From Nageia nagi (Eukaryota; Pinophyta), in the NCBI GenBank assembly GCA_050084985.1, contig JBITNC010000001.1, forward strand, positions 39,308,001 to 39,372,000: a DNA stretch of 64,000 bases, given 5' to 3'. Positions within the stretch are counted from its first letter, which is position 1. Each line of letters opens with the position of its first letter. The position numbers and the translations under genes are program-made. The notes under the pieces were generated by a model. It was not told where the DNA came from and made no database searches. It was given only the letters and a program-made list of their open reading frames with translations. Positions 45,105 through 58,460 of this stretch are shown in pieces.

Positions 45105-46580
45105 TAAGAAAGTGGGTGTATTCATGTTTCTTAACTTATGTTTTCAACTATGGTTAATGTTTGGATTGACCTATTCTTTAGAATAAAGAAAATTTTATTT
45201 CTTGAATAATGATTAAGTATATTTTTGATCTTTTGAGTTTGAAGCATTTTGAAGATAGTGTTATTGTACTATCAAAGCAAAACTTATGTGTATCACTATA
45301 ATGTCTTTTTGTTATGTGGTAGGTATGTGATGATTCTTAGGTCATATTCATATGCCTAAGCTAGCATATGATAGAGAAGTTTACTTTACAAATGCAATTA
45401 TTTTGATTATTCTACTCTTTATCTTGACCATAGGGTTACATGATAATCATGCATAAAAGTTCATACTATGTACTTAGTCATGTTCAAGTTTTCAAATTTT
45501 AGATTACTTTTGAGTGTTAGTTTTTCCAAAACATATGACAATGGTCAAAGTCACAACTAAAATGCTTGTTCATTTTTTCCTTGACACATTTTTTAATTTT
45601 AATACTTTTTTTTGGCTCATCATGGATGCATGATGAGTGGTATAGTATAGTAATTATCCCATCAAAGACTTATGAAAGGATTTTTTAATTTTGCCTCATG
45701 AAGGTCACATTATAATATGGTAGAGGGATTTAAATATTTTTGGGTACATGTGACTATATACACACATATTTTTATATTACCTTATCCAAATTCTTAGTAG
45801 AATACTATGAGGGCTTAAAGTTTTTGTATTTTTTAATTGATTTGTATGTTTTTGTGTTACCTCATTTGGAACTCATGATGAGATACTAGAAAGAGAGCTT
45901 GAATATTTTTTATTTTTCTGAAAACAAAAATGGGTTTATTCAGGTGTCTTGACTTGTGGGTTCGAATCCTAAATTTATGTTTAAAATTGACTTAATCTCT
46001 TGAATAAGTCAAATTTTATTGGTTGAATTATGATGAACTCATGTTATAATCAATTTTGACTTTGATGCATTTTGAAAACCATTATAGTGTATAAAAAATA
46101 TTACTTGTGTCTACCTCCATACCATATGATGTTTAGTGGTAATTATGTGATCAAACTCTAGTTTGTCTCCATATGTCAAACATAGTAGTAGATAGTAAGT
46201 TTGTTTCATGTGCACAATTGGTTTTATTTTTGTTTACTCTGTCCTTTCAATGAGGGTACATGATGATCTTATGGAAAAGGTCATATCATGATTTTAAATC
46301 ATGTTCAATTTTTTGAAGCTTGAATTATTCATGAGATTCAATCACTTTGAAGATAGTAAGGTCAATTTAACAAGTTAGGAGGCTAGCTCATTTTATTTCT
46401 TAACACATTTTGTTACCTCATAAAGGACCCATGAAGAGGCACCTAAAGAGTACTTTAAATATTTTTGTGTAAATACATTTGTATAATCACATATTTTTGT
46501 ATTTTCCCTCTCCAAAATCTTGATAGAATACTAGGAGGACATAAGTATTTTTTATATTTTTTGGTTTTTGTTTTTTAAAG
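45105..46580. repeat. Two diverged ~0.8-kb tandem units in F's 3' region
   Basis: About 45,105-45,850 and 45,925-46,580 share ordered blocks. These include TTATTTCTTGAATAATGATT versus TTATTGGTTGAATTATGATG, and GCATTTTGAA. They also include ACACATATTTTTATATTACC versus TCACATATTTTTGTATTTTC, followed by a shared TAGAATACTA. A smaller partial unit lies between them. The position corresponds to the repeat-bearing 3' UTR of Tat elements. Confidence 0.6.
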
Positions 46581-46817
46581 ATTTTAAAATTTTTGTGGGT
46601 CATTGGCATTTGAGTCTAATTGTCTATGTTTCATCTCAATCATTGGTGTCCATATTAAAATCATTGGCATCTGAGGTCATGAGTTAAATAAAAAGATAAG
46701 ATGACTTGTCAATCCCTCATTTGTCTTTTACTATTTTTCATAGTTCCTATTAGCTTATCATTCTTTTTCTACCATTGAACACCTATTTAGCTTCCCCATC
46801 ACTTTTCTTGAGTCAAC

Positions 46818-49090
46818 ATGCCATCGAGGAGGAAGGTAGGGTTTTAAAATCCTATTTTTATTTTTTATTTTATAGGTTAATTATAGGGCATTAATTTCAA
46901 AATAGAAAATCCTAGGAATTATTATTTTTGCATTTAGATATTTTTCAACTTTTTAAAATTTTATTTTAGCTTAGATTTTAATTTTTTTGACTAGCTAGGT
47001 AAAAAGGGTTTTAGGGTAGTCAGTGTCCATCTAGACAACATTGGTGACTCTACAAATCAATTCTTAATCTTCAAAGTTTAACCATTAAGTTGGATTTTTT
47101 TAAGACTCAAGTTAAATTTTGACTTAAATTATTTTAATCTTTTTCTAAGTTTGATATGTGTTCAAACCTAGAGGTTGGTACCCCATAATTCTTTAGGAGG
47201 GACATCCATTCCTTATTGCTAGGGATCACACACTTCTTCAGAGTGTGGGTTTTGGAGTTGGGCCCTATATGGGTCACATTCACTACAAGTACCCTCTCAT
47301 GGAAGCTTTGCTTGCAAGGTGGGACTCCACCACCTCTACTTTCCATTTCCTGATAGGGGATATGATCATAATGATGGAGGACATACGTCATCTTTACCTC
47401 TTTCCCATTCATGGCCAAAGGATTAAATACATTATTGATAGAAATGATGTTCAATTGGCTATCTCCTACCTATATGGAGCTGACAAGGTAGATACAATCA
47501 TATCTAAGATCAACTCAAGAGGGATCAAGCATCTATAATATTAGCATGATGATCAATAAGAAGCATTAGATTCTTATTATTGATGGGTTTGATCCAATGT
47601 TATGCTTTTCTTGATATAGGAAATTGTAGATTTCCTTGGTCATTGCTTCCTATTTTTGTAAACATGATGCAACATGATACTATTTTTTTTAGGCTCCAAC
47701 TTTGTTAACACATTGCTATAGGGAGTTGTTATTTTACTTCTTAGGATCACAGGATCTCATTATCAATGACTATCACTATACAAGCATGGACTTATTAGAA
47801 TATTATTTTTGTACACCCTCATAGACTTCCTATTCCTAGTTTTAGAAATAATGTTAAGTATTCAAAAGACATTTTAATACAAAGGGAGGAATTTTATATC
47901 CACCCTACTATTGTGTTTGTAGAGATTTATTTCTATCAAGGGATTCTTAGTAAGCTCATGCCTAATCATGTTAGGTTTTAACCATATCAACTATATCTAG
48001 TATGGAATGAGCTTGAGGTTAAGCTTGTAGGGACTAGATAGGCTAAGGAGTATTCATAGGATAAAGTTTTTGGAGTGATTTTAGTTTGACCATGTCAAGA
48101 AATAGTTTGGAATCATGCAAGATGTTCCTCTAGAGACTAAGAGGTATTAAAGAGAGGGAACCCTTTCCATGGAGGGTATTGATCTTTGGTTTATGATGAG
48201 ATTGATCCTATGGTGGATGAGGATATTGATAAGGAGTTAGATGCAAATTATGTTGGGGTTACAAAGGTTTTTTCTACCTGATGGTAGAATAAGCTAGAGG
48301 AGGTTGATGAGGGCAACCTAGGGTCATAGAGTATGATAACATGTGGAGGATCTTGGTGTAGAGGAGGTGCATGGCATTGATATGGATCTTGTAGAGGATG
48401 CAACTATGATGAAGATACATGATAATGAGGATTTCATTATATATGAGGGAGCTCCAGAGGAGGAGGTACCAGTTCCATAAGTTTATAGCTATGAATCCTT
48501 ACTTAGCAAGATTGATGAGCTTAAGTTTTTACTTGGGTAATCGCAATCATTAATTTATTAGTATTATCAAGATAATAAGTCTTTACATGCTCAATTATAG
48601 TATTATAGGTACATAGATAAGGATAGGCTTAGATATAGAGCATATCATGATAGTTACATGTAGGAGAGAGACATGGCATGAGCTATGGTCCAGTACTTAT
48701 AGTAGGAGGATAGAGCAAAGGGGTTGACTACTATCATGGAGTATCTAATACTTGGTTGGTGGGTGTTCTAGCATACACACCTAGTTTTGAGTACCTTATT
48801 CCTCATATAGGTTACATCCCTTTAGATATTTGTACACTTCTTACTACGATGGCTAGTGAGATATAGGGTGGCATCAGGTATGGATAGGTAGAGGTAAGGC
48901 TACAACTACTCCTAGCATGAGTGCTACTACCTTTTCTTCTCACCATAGGCATGCATCATTAGAACTTCAATATGAAGGATGAGAGAGGAGTAGTGGTAGT
49001 CCATAGATACAAAGATGCCAGGAGGTAGGTGAGACTAGTGTTTAGGGAGGTGGTAAGGGAAGTATTGATGAATATACTTCTATGGATTAA
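46818..49090 (+). pseudogene. F plant mobile domain (PMD) ORF, antisense to F
   Basis: Possible start MPSRRK at 46,818, followed at once by a GTAGGG that could be a splice donor. The domain proper is open from 47,197 to 47,535: HTLLQSVGFGVGPYMGHI, then LMEALLARWDSTTSTFHFLI, GDMIIMMEDIRHLYLFPIHG, then IDRNDVQLAISYLYG. This is the PMD N-terminal signature (L..RW....TFHF..GEMT...ED...L..PI.G). Downstream, about 48,370-48,530 reads in patches (DLVEDATMMKIHDNEDF, ESLLSKIDELKFLL), a plausible C-terminal linker. Many stops. Confidence 0.7.
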
Positions 49091-50796
49091 GCACTTAGTC
49101 TCTTTTTGTTATGTGGTATTGTTGTTAGATTATGATATCATGTTATAGACTTATATTTGTTGATGGTGGTACATTATATTCATTTTTTGATCATGGTGAT
49201 CATGATTGATTTTATTGGGTGGATAGTATGGATGATCAAGCAATGGAATTTATGATTGTTTTTTGTTATATATATCATGATATATTTTGATACTCATGCT
49301 CATAGTTATGATGATGTTTTGATGAGTTGTTATTTTGATATTATCACATGTTATTTTAATGGATTATGGACTTAAGGTTATGTTTAATTTTACTGTTATA
49401 TTTCATATTGATGAAATGTTAATGTTGATATACATATATGTGATGATAATTCTCAATGAGTGGTTCCTATATGATGTGATTATGATTGATGGATGATGTA
49501 ATGTTAACAATTTAGTTTGTTATTAATTTTATCATTATACTCTTATAATGACATAGTTATAATTAGGATAAGATTATATTTATAATAGTATGGAATCAAA
49601 TATCATCATTTTCCATTCTTGGTTATTTATACACATAGTTTTGAATACAAATAGTGGGATCATACATATATGTGATATGGTATAAATGGAATGAATGTAT
49701 TGATATATGAATGTAAATGTATACTCATGGATAATGAATATGATTGAATGGTATAAATATTTGAATGTCAAACATAACATCCTAGTTAACTTATAGAGAT
49801 CATAATAATAATATATATGTTGTGGAGTAAAATGTATAATATGATAAAGAAGTGTAATGAATAAGATATTCAAATTAACTTCATAAAATAATATTTCATT
49901 GTAGTTTCATCTACTAAGATTGATATAAAATAATGCTATAATACACCTAAGTTTATTATGAACTTGTGTGTATGCAATGATGTTCATTTCATTCTCTTGA
50001 TGCTCATAAACTTAATGTTTTAAGAGTATAAAATATGTAAGTTGATTCATATATATGAAACATGCAAAGGTCCATCATAAATACTAGACATGTTGCTACT
50101 TCATAATGTATAACTCACTTTCAAAAGAGCATCCAAAGCCCTAGTGAAACTAACCCCTATATCCCATTACAACCTTACTTTATTGCCAGTCAGACATTCA
50201 TAACCCCAATAAAGGATACTATAATCACCCAAGAATTCTACTTTTTGTTTGAATGTATTTTTAATATTTTTGTAATTTTCAATATTTTTTTCTCTATTTG
50301 TTTTTTCTTCCTATTCCATTTTTTTCTTCCTATCCGATCTCTTGGGTTTTGGATGAAGTGAAATAATAGGTTGAATAATCACTCAAAATTATGCTCAAGT
50401 AACATCTTTTTTTTTTATTGTTTTTAGATTTTAAAATATGCTAAAGTACATGAGTTCATAATATCCTAAAAGAGTATCAATGTTATGTTTATTTATCATC
50501 CTAAATTTCAAAAACTTTACAAAAGATATTTTGAAAAATAGAATATGAATATTATACTCATAAACTACTTCTTTATTTATACATAAAGCTATATATATGA
50601 ACAATATGTAGATATGTGTATGGTTTGTATGTATATCATGGTAAGTAACTAGAATCATTATGTTTGACACTTAATAGTTTTATGATGATGTAAGTAACAA
50701 ACAAGATGAACATAATGGTATGATATGAACACATAGGGAATAGCACCCAATAGCTAAGATGCTTTAGAAATAATTTTATGAGTGATATAATATATG

Positions 50797-50854
<58 letters not shown>

Positions 50855-51890
50855 GTATGTATTATATATATATATTTTTATTTTATCTTTTTTTTGTTTT
50901 TATGATTTTTTAGTCCTCCTATGACTCTTTGTGATTAAATCCATATTGTACAAAGGATTGCAATAATTGATTATGAGATATGGTATGAAAATGACATAGT
51001 GTATGAATGATATGATTAATATTCCGATGTGTTTCATGATAGGTGATAGAAACAAAAATCATAGAGTCCAAATAGAAAATATTTTATGTTATTACATAGG
51101 TGATAGTAAGTATGTCAAATGAATCATGAGGATGTAATGATGGTGGGACATAGAATGTAATGAGTCAAAATAATAATGTATTGACTCAAGCATTGATTAT
51201 AATCCTCCATATGAAATCTGGTTTAGAAAATAAACAAATGAGATTTTAGAGAAACTCTTAAGTAGGTATATTATAAATTATGCATGTTCTCCAACATGGT
51301 TCATGATTAATGGTGATGCTCACCTAAAAGGAACTTTTAAGGGCATGATAATCACAATTAGATCTATCCAAAAGGCTTGAAAAGTCTACCATAGATAAGA
51401 TTTTATGTTGAACACCATCAAGAAACTCAAAAAAGTGATCTATATCTATATCTAGTGATGGAACCTAACTCTCTATATGATGGATTGGGAATGTGCAAGG
51501 TGAACATGGGGTATGAAGGGAAGACAACTCCTAAGGAATGGGTGGAACATGATGTGGATAAACTATATGTTGATTTGTAGGTTTAGAAACATAATGAGGA
51601 TTACTCATGATGTATTTGTGTTGAATGCAACTGATCACTAGCAATATTATATATGCAAAATTTAAAAATTGAAGAAGGATATATAAATATAACATATAAA
51701 GATACTATATGCATGAAAATGATTAATAAACATGCAAAGATCAAGCGATATAAATACAACATATATATACAAGACACATTTTTATTATTTTAATATTTTT
51801 TTAATATTTTTATTATTTTATTTTTATTTTTTTTAACATGACATAGTTTGATTTACAATCATCAAATTTTGTTGGTGTATGGGTTTTTTT
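49091..51890. other. AT-rich F 3' region without a gene
   Basis: Long AT-rich stretch full of TATATG/ATGATG words. It includes a (TA)n microsatellite at about 50,799-50,845 and a second TA-rich block to about 50,875. I see no gene. Confidence 0.55.
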
Positions 51891-52900
51891 CTAATGAAAC
51901 AACATCCATGACTCAAGTAATAATAGTAAGGAGGAATCAATATAAGGTGAAGAGGACCTTGTCCTGAGATGGATGGTTGAAAGTGAATGGGATACAAAAT
52001 GAGTGATGGATGTATGGTATAGGTTTTGGATTGAACTCTCTATTAACTCTCTTAGGTTCCATAGGTGAAGTTGAAGCTTCAATAAGTACATTAGGAACCA
52101 TAAAAAAAGGGTATATATGTAGTATGTAATGAAATGGGTGGTGGTGAATTTGATGGTAATGGAGAAGTTGATAATGGGAAGTATAGGATGAGGCTCCCTA
52201 TAGTGATAATAGAACTCCTACTATTGGCAATATTTGAACAATGTTCCTAAATAGCCTTTTTAATTCATTTTCTTTCATTGAGGTATTGAATAATTCATTC
52301 AAATCATGTGTTTATATTTATAGGATTATTTACACAATAATTACTTCTAAATAATGAACTATAATTATATACAATTTCATCATTTGTGAAGAATGGCATA
52401 AGATATGATAATACTTGATTAGAAACAACTAAAATCAAAGTAAACAAGTATCCCATAAATTTTATATTTACATATTCAACACAATCTATCAAAATTTTGG
52501 GTTTTTCATAAGGCCAATGTAGATGAAACCATTGTAATAAATTTATTTTAGACTCTTGTTCCATCCACATTTCTTGTGCTTTTACTTAAATGTAACTTTT
52601 AAACCATTTATTTTCAATTCCATGTGTTTGATGTATGATTTTCAAAATATTTCATAGCTATCACTAATTGTATTTCTCTTGGTAAATAAATTAAAATAAG
52701 CCATAAGTGTAGAAGAAGTTTCTTGAAGTAATTGTATGTAAATATTCCTTTGTATCTATCCATAAACTTTTGACCAATGTAATCAAATTCAAAATGTGTT
52801 TGTTTTGGGATTTATAATCCTTTTATTGTTAGTGTTTTTCCTAAATGAGCACAAGAAGAAGAGAGGAGAAACCTTGATTTTAATTGAGAAAATATTTTAT
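51891..52900 (-). pseudogene. Unidentified minus-strand ORF remnants
   Basis: 52,570-52,304 is open and reads KINLLQWFHLHWPYEKPKIL and then NQVLSYLMPFF. Upstream on minus (about 52,780-52,620), LPREIQLVIAMKYFENH fits the same kind of protein in another frame. 52,091-51,891 is a short Leu/Ser-rich open stretch. Composition is more protein-like than the surroundings. It lies downstream of F's integrase, where an extra sense ORF could sit. I do not recognise the family. Confidence 0.3.
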
Positions 52901-53599
52901 TAATATTTCTTTTAAATTTTCTTGATTTCCTCGATTTGGGCACAAATGTAGGAGAAAAATCATATATTAACTTTTGATGGCATATGTCTCTTGAAAGCTA
53001 ATTCATCCAAGTTAGAATTGGATGTAAGATTTATGGATTTTGAGATGCAACATCTAAAACCCACTCATTAAAAGTAAAATCAAGTATGATTCTAGGTGTT
53101 GTAGTAGGCAAATATAAGCATACCAAATATATTTTATGTATTTTCTCACAATAATATAAAAAAATTTAGAAATACATAGCCTTATCTATGTAAATATCAA
53201 TATTATCTCTTGTAACATAAATTTTCAATCCATCAAATTTACCTAGACAATTCTTCAAGGTTAGATCTATCTATATATCAATAGGTAATCAAAGAAAATT
53301 TTATGATCCTTGAAAAGTGGATTCTGTAAGTTTGGATATAGCTCTATCTCCTAAATATCTAGGCTTCTCAAACCATGATACTTGCCTCATTCCTTTTCTT
53401 TCCAATGGCATGTGAACAATATTGATCCTTTTGGTTTTCATCTGTTAAATTTATCTATTTTTATTAATTTATTGTAAAAATTTTAACATATTTAACTATA
53501 TATTTACAACATTTATAGAAAATAAAGCAATTTTAACTATACAAAGGATGAATATATGTGATATTTATTAGTTCATGCTCTTCATTACCTTTTGTGTCA

Positions 53600-54420
53600 G
53601 TTAAGTGATATGCTCTTGAACTAAATTTTATTTTAATTATATAAGTTCCTAATCAATTATGGAAAAATTTATCATGAAGTTACCTTTCCATTCATAAAGT
53701 TTGTTGATTTTTTTAAAGTACTAGATCTCCTATATTGAATTCATAAATTTAGCCCTTTTATAAAAAATATATTTTAATATGATTTTGATGGGTTTGTATA
53801 TGTTTCAATGCATTAAATCATCTCTTGTATAATAACAATAATTTGTTTAATCATGTTTGGTGAGCTTCTTCATCCATTGTGTAATATTGTAGAGCAATTC
53901 GTAGAGATAAGTTTTCTATGTCCAAGGGAAAAATTGCTTTTGCTCCATAAATGAGAGAAAATGGGGTTTCCCTAGTATGGATTCTAATACTAGTGCGATA
54001 GGCTCATAAAGCATGTGGAATACTCACATGCCAATCTCTATGATAATTATCTAAAATTTTAAGTAGGATACTCCAAATAGTTTTATTTTTAGCCTCAACT
54101 TGTTCATTCCCTTAAGGGTAATAAGGCATCAAAAAACTATTTCTAATATGATATTTTTTACATAAGGCTAACACTTTTTTATTTTTGAAATTCTTTCCAT
54201 TATTTGTGATAATTTGAGCAAAATTTCAAAATAACAAATGATATGATGCTCTATGAACTTTGCTATTTTTGGTCATTTAGCGGAGATCATAGGAATAGCT
54301 TCAATCCATTTTGTAAAATATTTTATGGTTGTTATTATGAACTTATGACCACCTAAGGAAGTAGGAGATATATGACCTATAAGTTACTATTCCCAACTCA
54401 AAATTGGCCATAGTTGTAAC
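53600..54420 (-). pseudogene. F integrase core and C-terminal part
   Basis: On minus: LIGHISPTSLGGHKFIITT then FTKWIEAIPM (54,390-54,290). Next is IITNNGKNFKNKKVLALCKK (about 54,200), with the second catalytic Asp changed to Asn (TDNG to TNNG). DWHVSIPHALWAYRTSIRI and TPFSLIYGAKAIFPLDIE follow at about 54,040-53,910. The sequence then fades. First Asp and zinc domain are not found. Stops and two frame changes. Confidence 0.75.
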
Positions 54421-57235
54421 ATATCCTCCTATTCCTAACATCCAAAACCCTAAAATTTTGGACATAATTTTTTTTTATTAGTTTATACACTTGAATGATC
54501 TAAGAATGGATACAAGTAAATCATATGAGCTTGTCAATGTTGCTAGCTAGTTAGCACCCACATGGCAAGATTGGGTAAATTCCATATTATCCAACCCTAA
54601 TTAAATCTATTTTGGTATTCACTCCATAATGTCATCCCATTGAGAGATGCCTCACATGTGACCCCACCATTTCCACTTCATAAACTATGTAGAAGATATT
54701 TTGGACACAACATAGTGGTTTTCTACTTAGGGCCCATATCACTGAGAGAATGTACATGCACTAGGTTACACATCCAATCCCAATGATAACCCTCTAACTC
54801 ATAGGAATAGATAGTTTATCCTAGGAAAACTTCATTATTAGTAGGTAATTTCATCGCCTATGGAATAGTCATCATACTCCTATATGATTAACTATAAGTA
54901 GTATGAATACTAAATTACCTTCACATGATAACCATAGTTTTATCAATTGCTATTCTCTTTTGATCCCTATTGAGGATATGAGATACTATCCTATCCATAT
55001 TTATTGGTTAGGCTCACCATGGGATCCAACATCCCCATGCCAATATCTTGGGGAGCCATGGATATTGAAGAAATACCCTTGAGTGGTTTGTATAGTCTAA
55101 TTAATTTTAAGCAAGGTTATAAAAAAAAAACCACCTAAGGCTTAATGATATTAGGATAACTAATCCATATTGATTATTATAAATCTAAGTTCCATGTTCA
55201 CATATTGCATGAGGTATTAGATAAAATCATATTTTGTGTTTAAATTGAATAAGCAAAGCATATGCAGGAAGACTCAAAACAAGCATTCTTAGGAAGTCAC
55301 CCACATTATCTGGAAGCACTATATATATCCCATACATGTGGTACTACATAGTTAATACTACTTTATAAAATTCCTTATATTAGTGTTTAGTAACATGCCT
55401 TGAGATGACACTAAAGTTAGCTACTACTATAATGAAAGTGCGATGCAAAGTGGTCCTTACTCAAGGTATATTCTTTTGGATTATTATTTATCAAGGAAGG
55501 TTCAACTAATGAATATTCCACACCATATTCATTGTTTAATCCATCCAAAAATTCAATTTTTGGTTTAATTGATTCCTTTAGGGTTACTCTTTCATATAGG
55601 TTATTGTCAAGTTTATCTTTCACTTGTATACTCTATGATCAATTATGTATTTGTGAGTCGATACACCTCTAGAATTTATTGATGAACCTTAGGAACATCA
55701 CCATTGTTAATATAAGGTTTTATTTTTTCAATTAACTTACTATTTAAAACTTATCCCATTTAATTCCATCTTAATCCCTATTGAGATTTAAGGATCCCTA
55801 AGATTCAATAACCTTATCTTCCTCAATGAGAACTATATTTGTGTGTCTTAAGAACATTAAGGTTACTTTGTTAGGGTTTAAAATACCAAGTATTAATGTA
55901 CTAAGTTTTTATTCCATATACAAGGAATTAGGTTAAATAGCAACCTATATATTTAATTTAACTTTAATCCCTTATAGTATTACTAAGATTTATCAATATC
56001 TACTCTTAATCATAATTGAGGACTAGGACTCCAAAGTTGTTCATAATTTTCTTGCATTGTAAGGCTAATAAGGTTGATAATTTGTTTACAAGAATAATGT
56101 AAATATTTTTATTAAAACATTTCTTCTTATTTTATTAATCTTCTTTATAATGTGAGTTAAGTTTTATCTTGAGGTCATACTAGAGTGATAAGGTTCATAC
56201 TCATGAAAGATAGAAGACCACTAGGGTTATCTCCTTAAGGTCTTAAGTATCATTTGATTGTTACATCATTTATTACCCTTGAATCTATATTAATTTATAT
56301 TTCTCATTAGCTAAATCCTTTATATTTGGAGTTCCTACTTCAGTATTAAGAGGTATAAATACAAACATATTAAAAAGTAGATTATGCCCATTTAATCAAA
56401 CCTTACCCAACTTGCATTCCATAAAATGATAATATTAAAGTACATAAATGAGGATAATCCTTATCATTTACAAGAGGGTCCCTTAAAGTTGTAAATATGG
56501 TAAATACATCAAATTTATCTAAAGGATCTTCAACACATCTTATCCTCATAATGTTGAGTCTCCATTATCTTTTTTTGAGCTTTCCAAGGAATAATAGTGA
56601 ATAGATCGAGTACTAAGAAGAGTGGTGATATATAAGGATAAATAAAATCACTCTTTTTCACTTATGACCATAATGAAAATGTAACTTAGCTATATGGTAT
56701 CTAACTTATTAAAACCATTCTATGGACCTCAAGAGGATTTATGGTTATCTCCCTTCCTTGGTCATAAGGTAATTTAATTACACAAGCAACTTTCTCAAAA
56801 CTAAATTTATAGACATATCATATCACACATTCTTCATTCATATTATCCATTATTAGTCAATAAATACATTTTCATAAAATTTCAATAAACTTTGTATAAC
56901 AATTCTATTTCAATATTAGTTATAATCATCTCTTACTACATATCTTTCAAAATTTATTATCTATTACATAAATTTCATTCAACCATACCAATAAAATAGA
57001 AGCTTTAATAAATAAATGTGGTTATAGAATTCTCTTGTGAAATATTTACTTAAACACTAGTTGCCTTGTATCCTTACATTTTAATATAAGTCAAATATGG
57101 AGGAAATTTGTGGAAGGTGTATGTCAATACTTGATCGATGCTAATCATAATGTTATTCTATGAGATTTTGGGAGGAGATATAGTACTAATCGATGGGGAT
57201 TCCTATCAACCTACCCTAACTATAGATCCATTTAT
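54421..57235. other. Unassigned AT-rich DNA
   Basis: No recognisable gene, LTR pair or pol motif on either strand. A 68-codon open stretch on minus (55,623-55,417, polar, Asn/Glu-rich) has no family resemblance that I can name. Confidence 0.5.
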
Positions 57236-57985
57236 GTAAAGTAATGTTAATTGTAAAACCAAACTCTACTACCTTTGTTAGCATTCTCCTAGCATGTGCC
57301 ATTGCGTGAGCTTGAGGAGCTATGGAGATCCATCAAAGAGTAGTTGAAAATGGTTTTACATTGAATGCTAAGGTTGAGAGTGCCTCAATATCCATATATG
57401 CAAAATGTGGAAGAGTAATCTAGTTTTAGAATTATTTAACATCATACATGTTGCAGATAAAGTTTCATGGATGAGAATGATTACAAAATTTGCATAAAAT
57501 GATAAGACCCCAATTTTTTTAAAAGTAGATGTATTAGTTAGGCATAAATATAGAATCTAAAACCTTTATCAACATGTTTTTGACATGTGCCATCATGGAA
57601 TCTTAAAAGAAGGTATTGATATCTATCAAATCATAGTTGAAAATGATTTCAAATTAGATATTATGGTTGTGAATGCCTAATATGCAAAATGAAGGAATAC
57701 ATACAGCTCAAGAATTATTTGATGATATTTATTTTGCAATCAAAGTTTCATGGTTGGAATTAATCATAGTATTTGCATGGATTTGGTTTTCTAAAAGCAC
57801 ATTGGAGACTATTAAGTAAATGTAATATTAAGAACAAATCCAAACACTAAAAACATTTGAAAATAATTCATCCAACATATGTTAATGTGAGAGCTTGAGG
57901 AGACTTATCAAAGAGTAAGAAATAATGGTTTCCTATCAAATATTAATATCATGAGTGAGGGAGAGGTAAAGAAAGACTTGGGGAT
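57236..57985 (+). pseudogene. PPR protein pseudogene fragment
   Basis: 57,268-57,420 reads KPNSTTFVSILLACAIA, two stops, GAMEIHQRVVENGFTLNA, then VESASISIYAKCGRV. This is the classic plant PPR string (TF.S.L.AC...G...G..IH...V..GF......ALI.MYAKCG). A second module follows (LKEGIDIYQIIVENDFKLDI, about 57,605), with ...VSW... segments in other frames at 57,460 and 57,745. A third decayed one is at about 57,860-57,950. Stops and frameshifts throughout. Intact PPR proteins edit or process organelle RNA; this copy cannot. Confidence 0.7.
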
Positions 57986-58304
57986 TTCTTCCAAGGTATA
58001 GATTTTTGTGACCCACTTGTGTCAAAAGTTAATTGACTAGTCTCATCAATATGATAAAATACATAATACATTTGTACTCAAGACTTCCCATCAACAAATT
58101 TAAATTAAAGAAAAATAATAACCCACACTTATTTAATTTTTTTAAAAAATATAAGGTACAAACCATCACATGCAATATGTAAAAAAAATAACATGTCTTT
58201 TTTAGATATAATAAGGCCTTTATCAAATAATCCTTCCATACAACATAGTAACTAATACCAAGTAAGACTACTTCTTTAACTAGGCATTTTAGCTTTAATT
58301 TCTA

Positions 58305-58460
58305 CTAGCTTTGATATAACCCCTTATATATCAAAAAATGCCAAGAGATATCATTTTGAGGCACCTATCTCATTTCTTGGTATTGCTATATCCAAGATAG
58401 GTGCCTCGAAATGATATCTCTCGGTGTTTTTTGATATATAAGGGGTTATATCAAAGCTAG
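58305..58460. mobile_element. 156-bp inverted-repeat element (MITE-like hairpin)
   Basis: Arms 58,305-58,370 and 58,395-58,460 (66 bp each, exact symmetry) begin and end CTAGCTTTGATATAACCCC and its complement. Only four mismatches are present, all transitions. The 24-bp centre can extend the stem by CTTGG/CCAAG. No coding capacity. A 3-bp CTA or 2-bp TA duplication could flank it, but the palindromic CTAG ends make that undecidable. As RNA, three of the four mismatches would be G-U pairs. Confidence 0.8.

Larger units (their letters stand above)
44111..54420 (-). mobile_element. Element F: broken Tat-type Ty3 element with antisense PMD
   Basis: On minus, from right to left: integrase core (54,420-53,600), long 3' region carrying a PMD ORF in the opposite direction (+), tandem repeats, polypurine tract (45,044-45,058) and the LTR start TGTAAACACC at 45,043. 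The layout copies that of E. The 5' half (gag to RT) is not seen to the right of 54,420, so F is truncated or interrupted there. The LTR's far end near 44,110 is uncertain. Confidence 0.65.

Noticed and set aside
45957-45970. tRNA-like B box (GGGTTCGAATCC)
   Set aside because: The T-stem does not pair, no A box or acceptor stem lies at the right distance upstream, and the aligned tandem unit lacks it. A chance match.
49580-50670. Minus-strand open frames of 79-97 codons
   Set aside because: Composition artefacts of TATATG/ATGATG-rich DNA.
50799-50875. (TA)n run as a possible origin, matrix attachment site or MITE
   Set aside because: Simple microsatellite with no terminal repeat or motif to support a role.
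58029-58226. 65-codon minus-strand open frame next to the hairpin element
   Set aside because: Hydrophobic, AT-driven sequence without a motif or start context.
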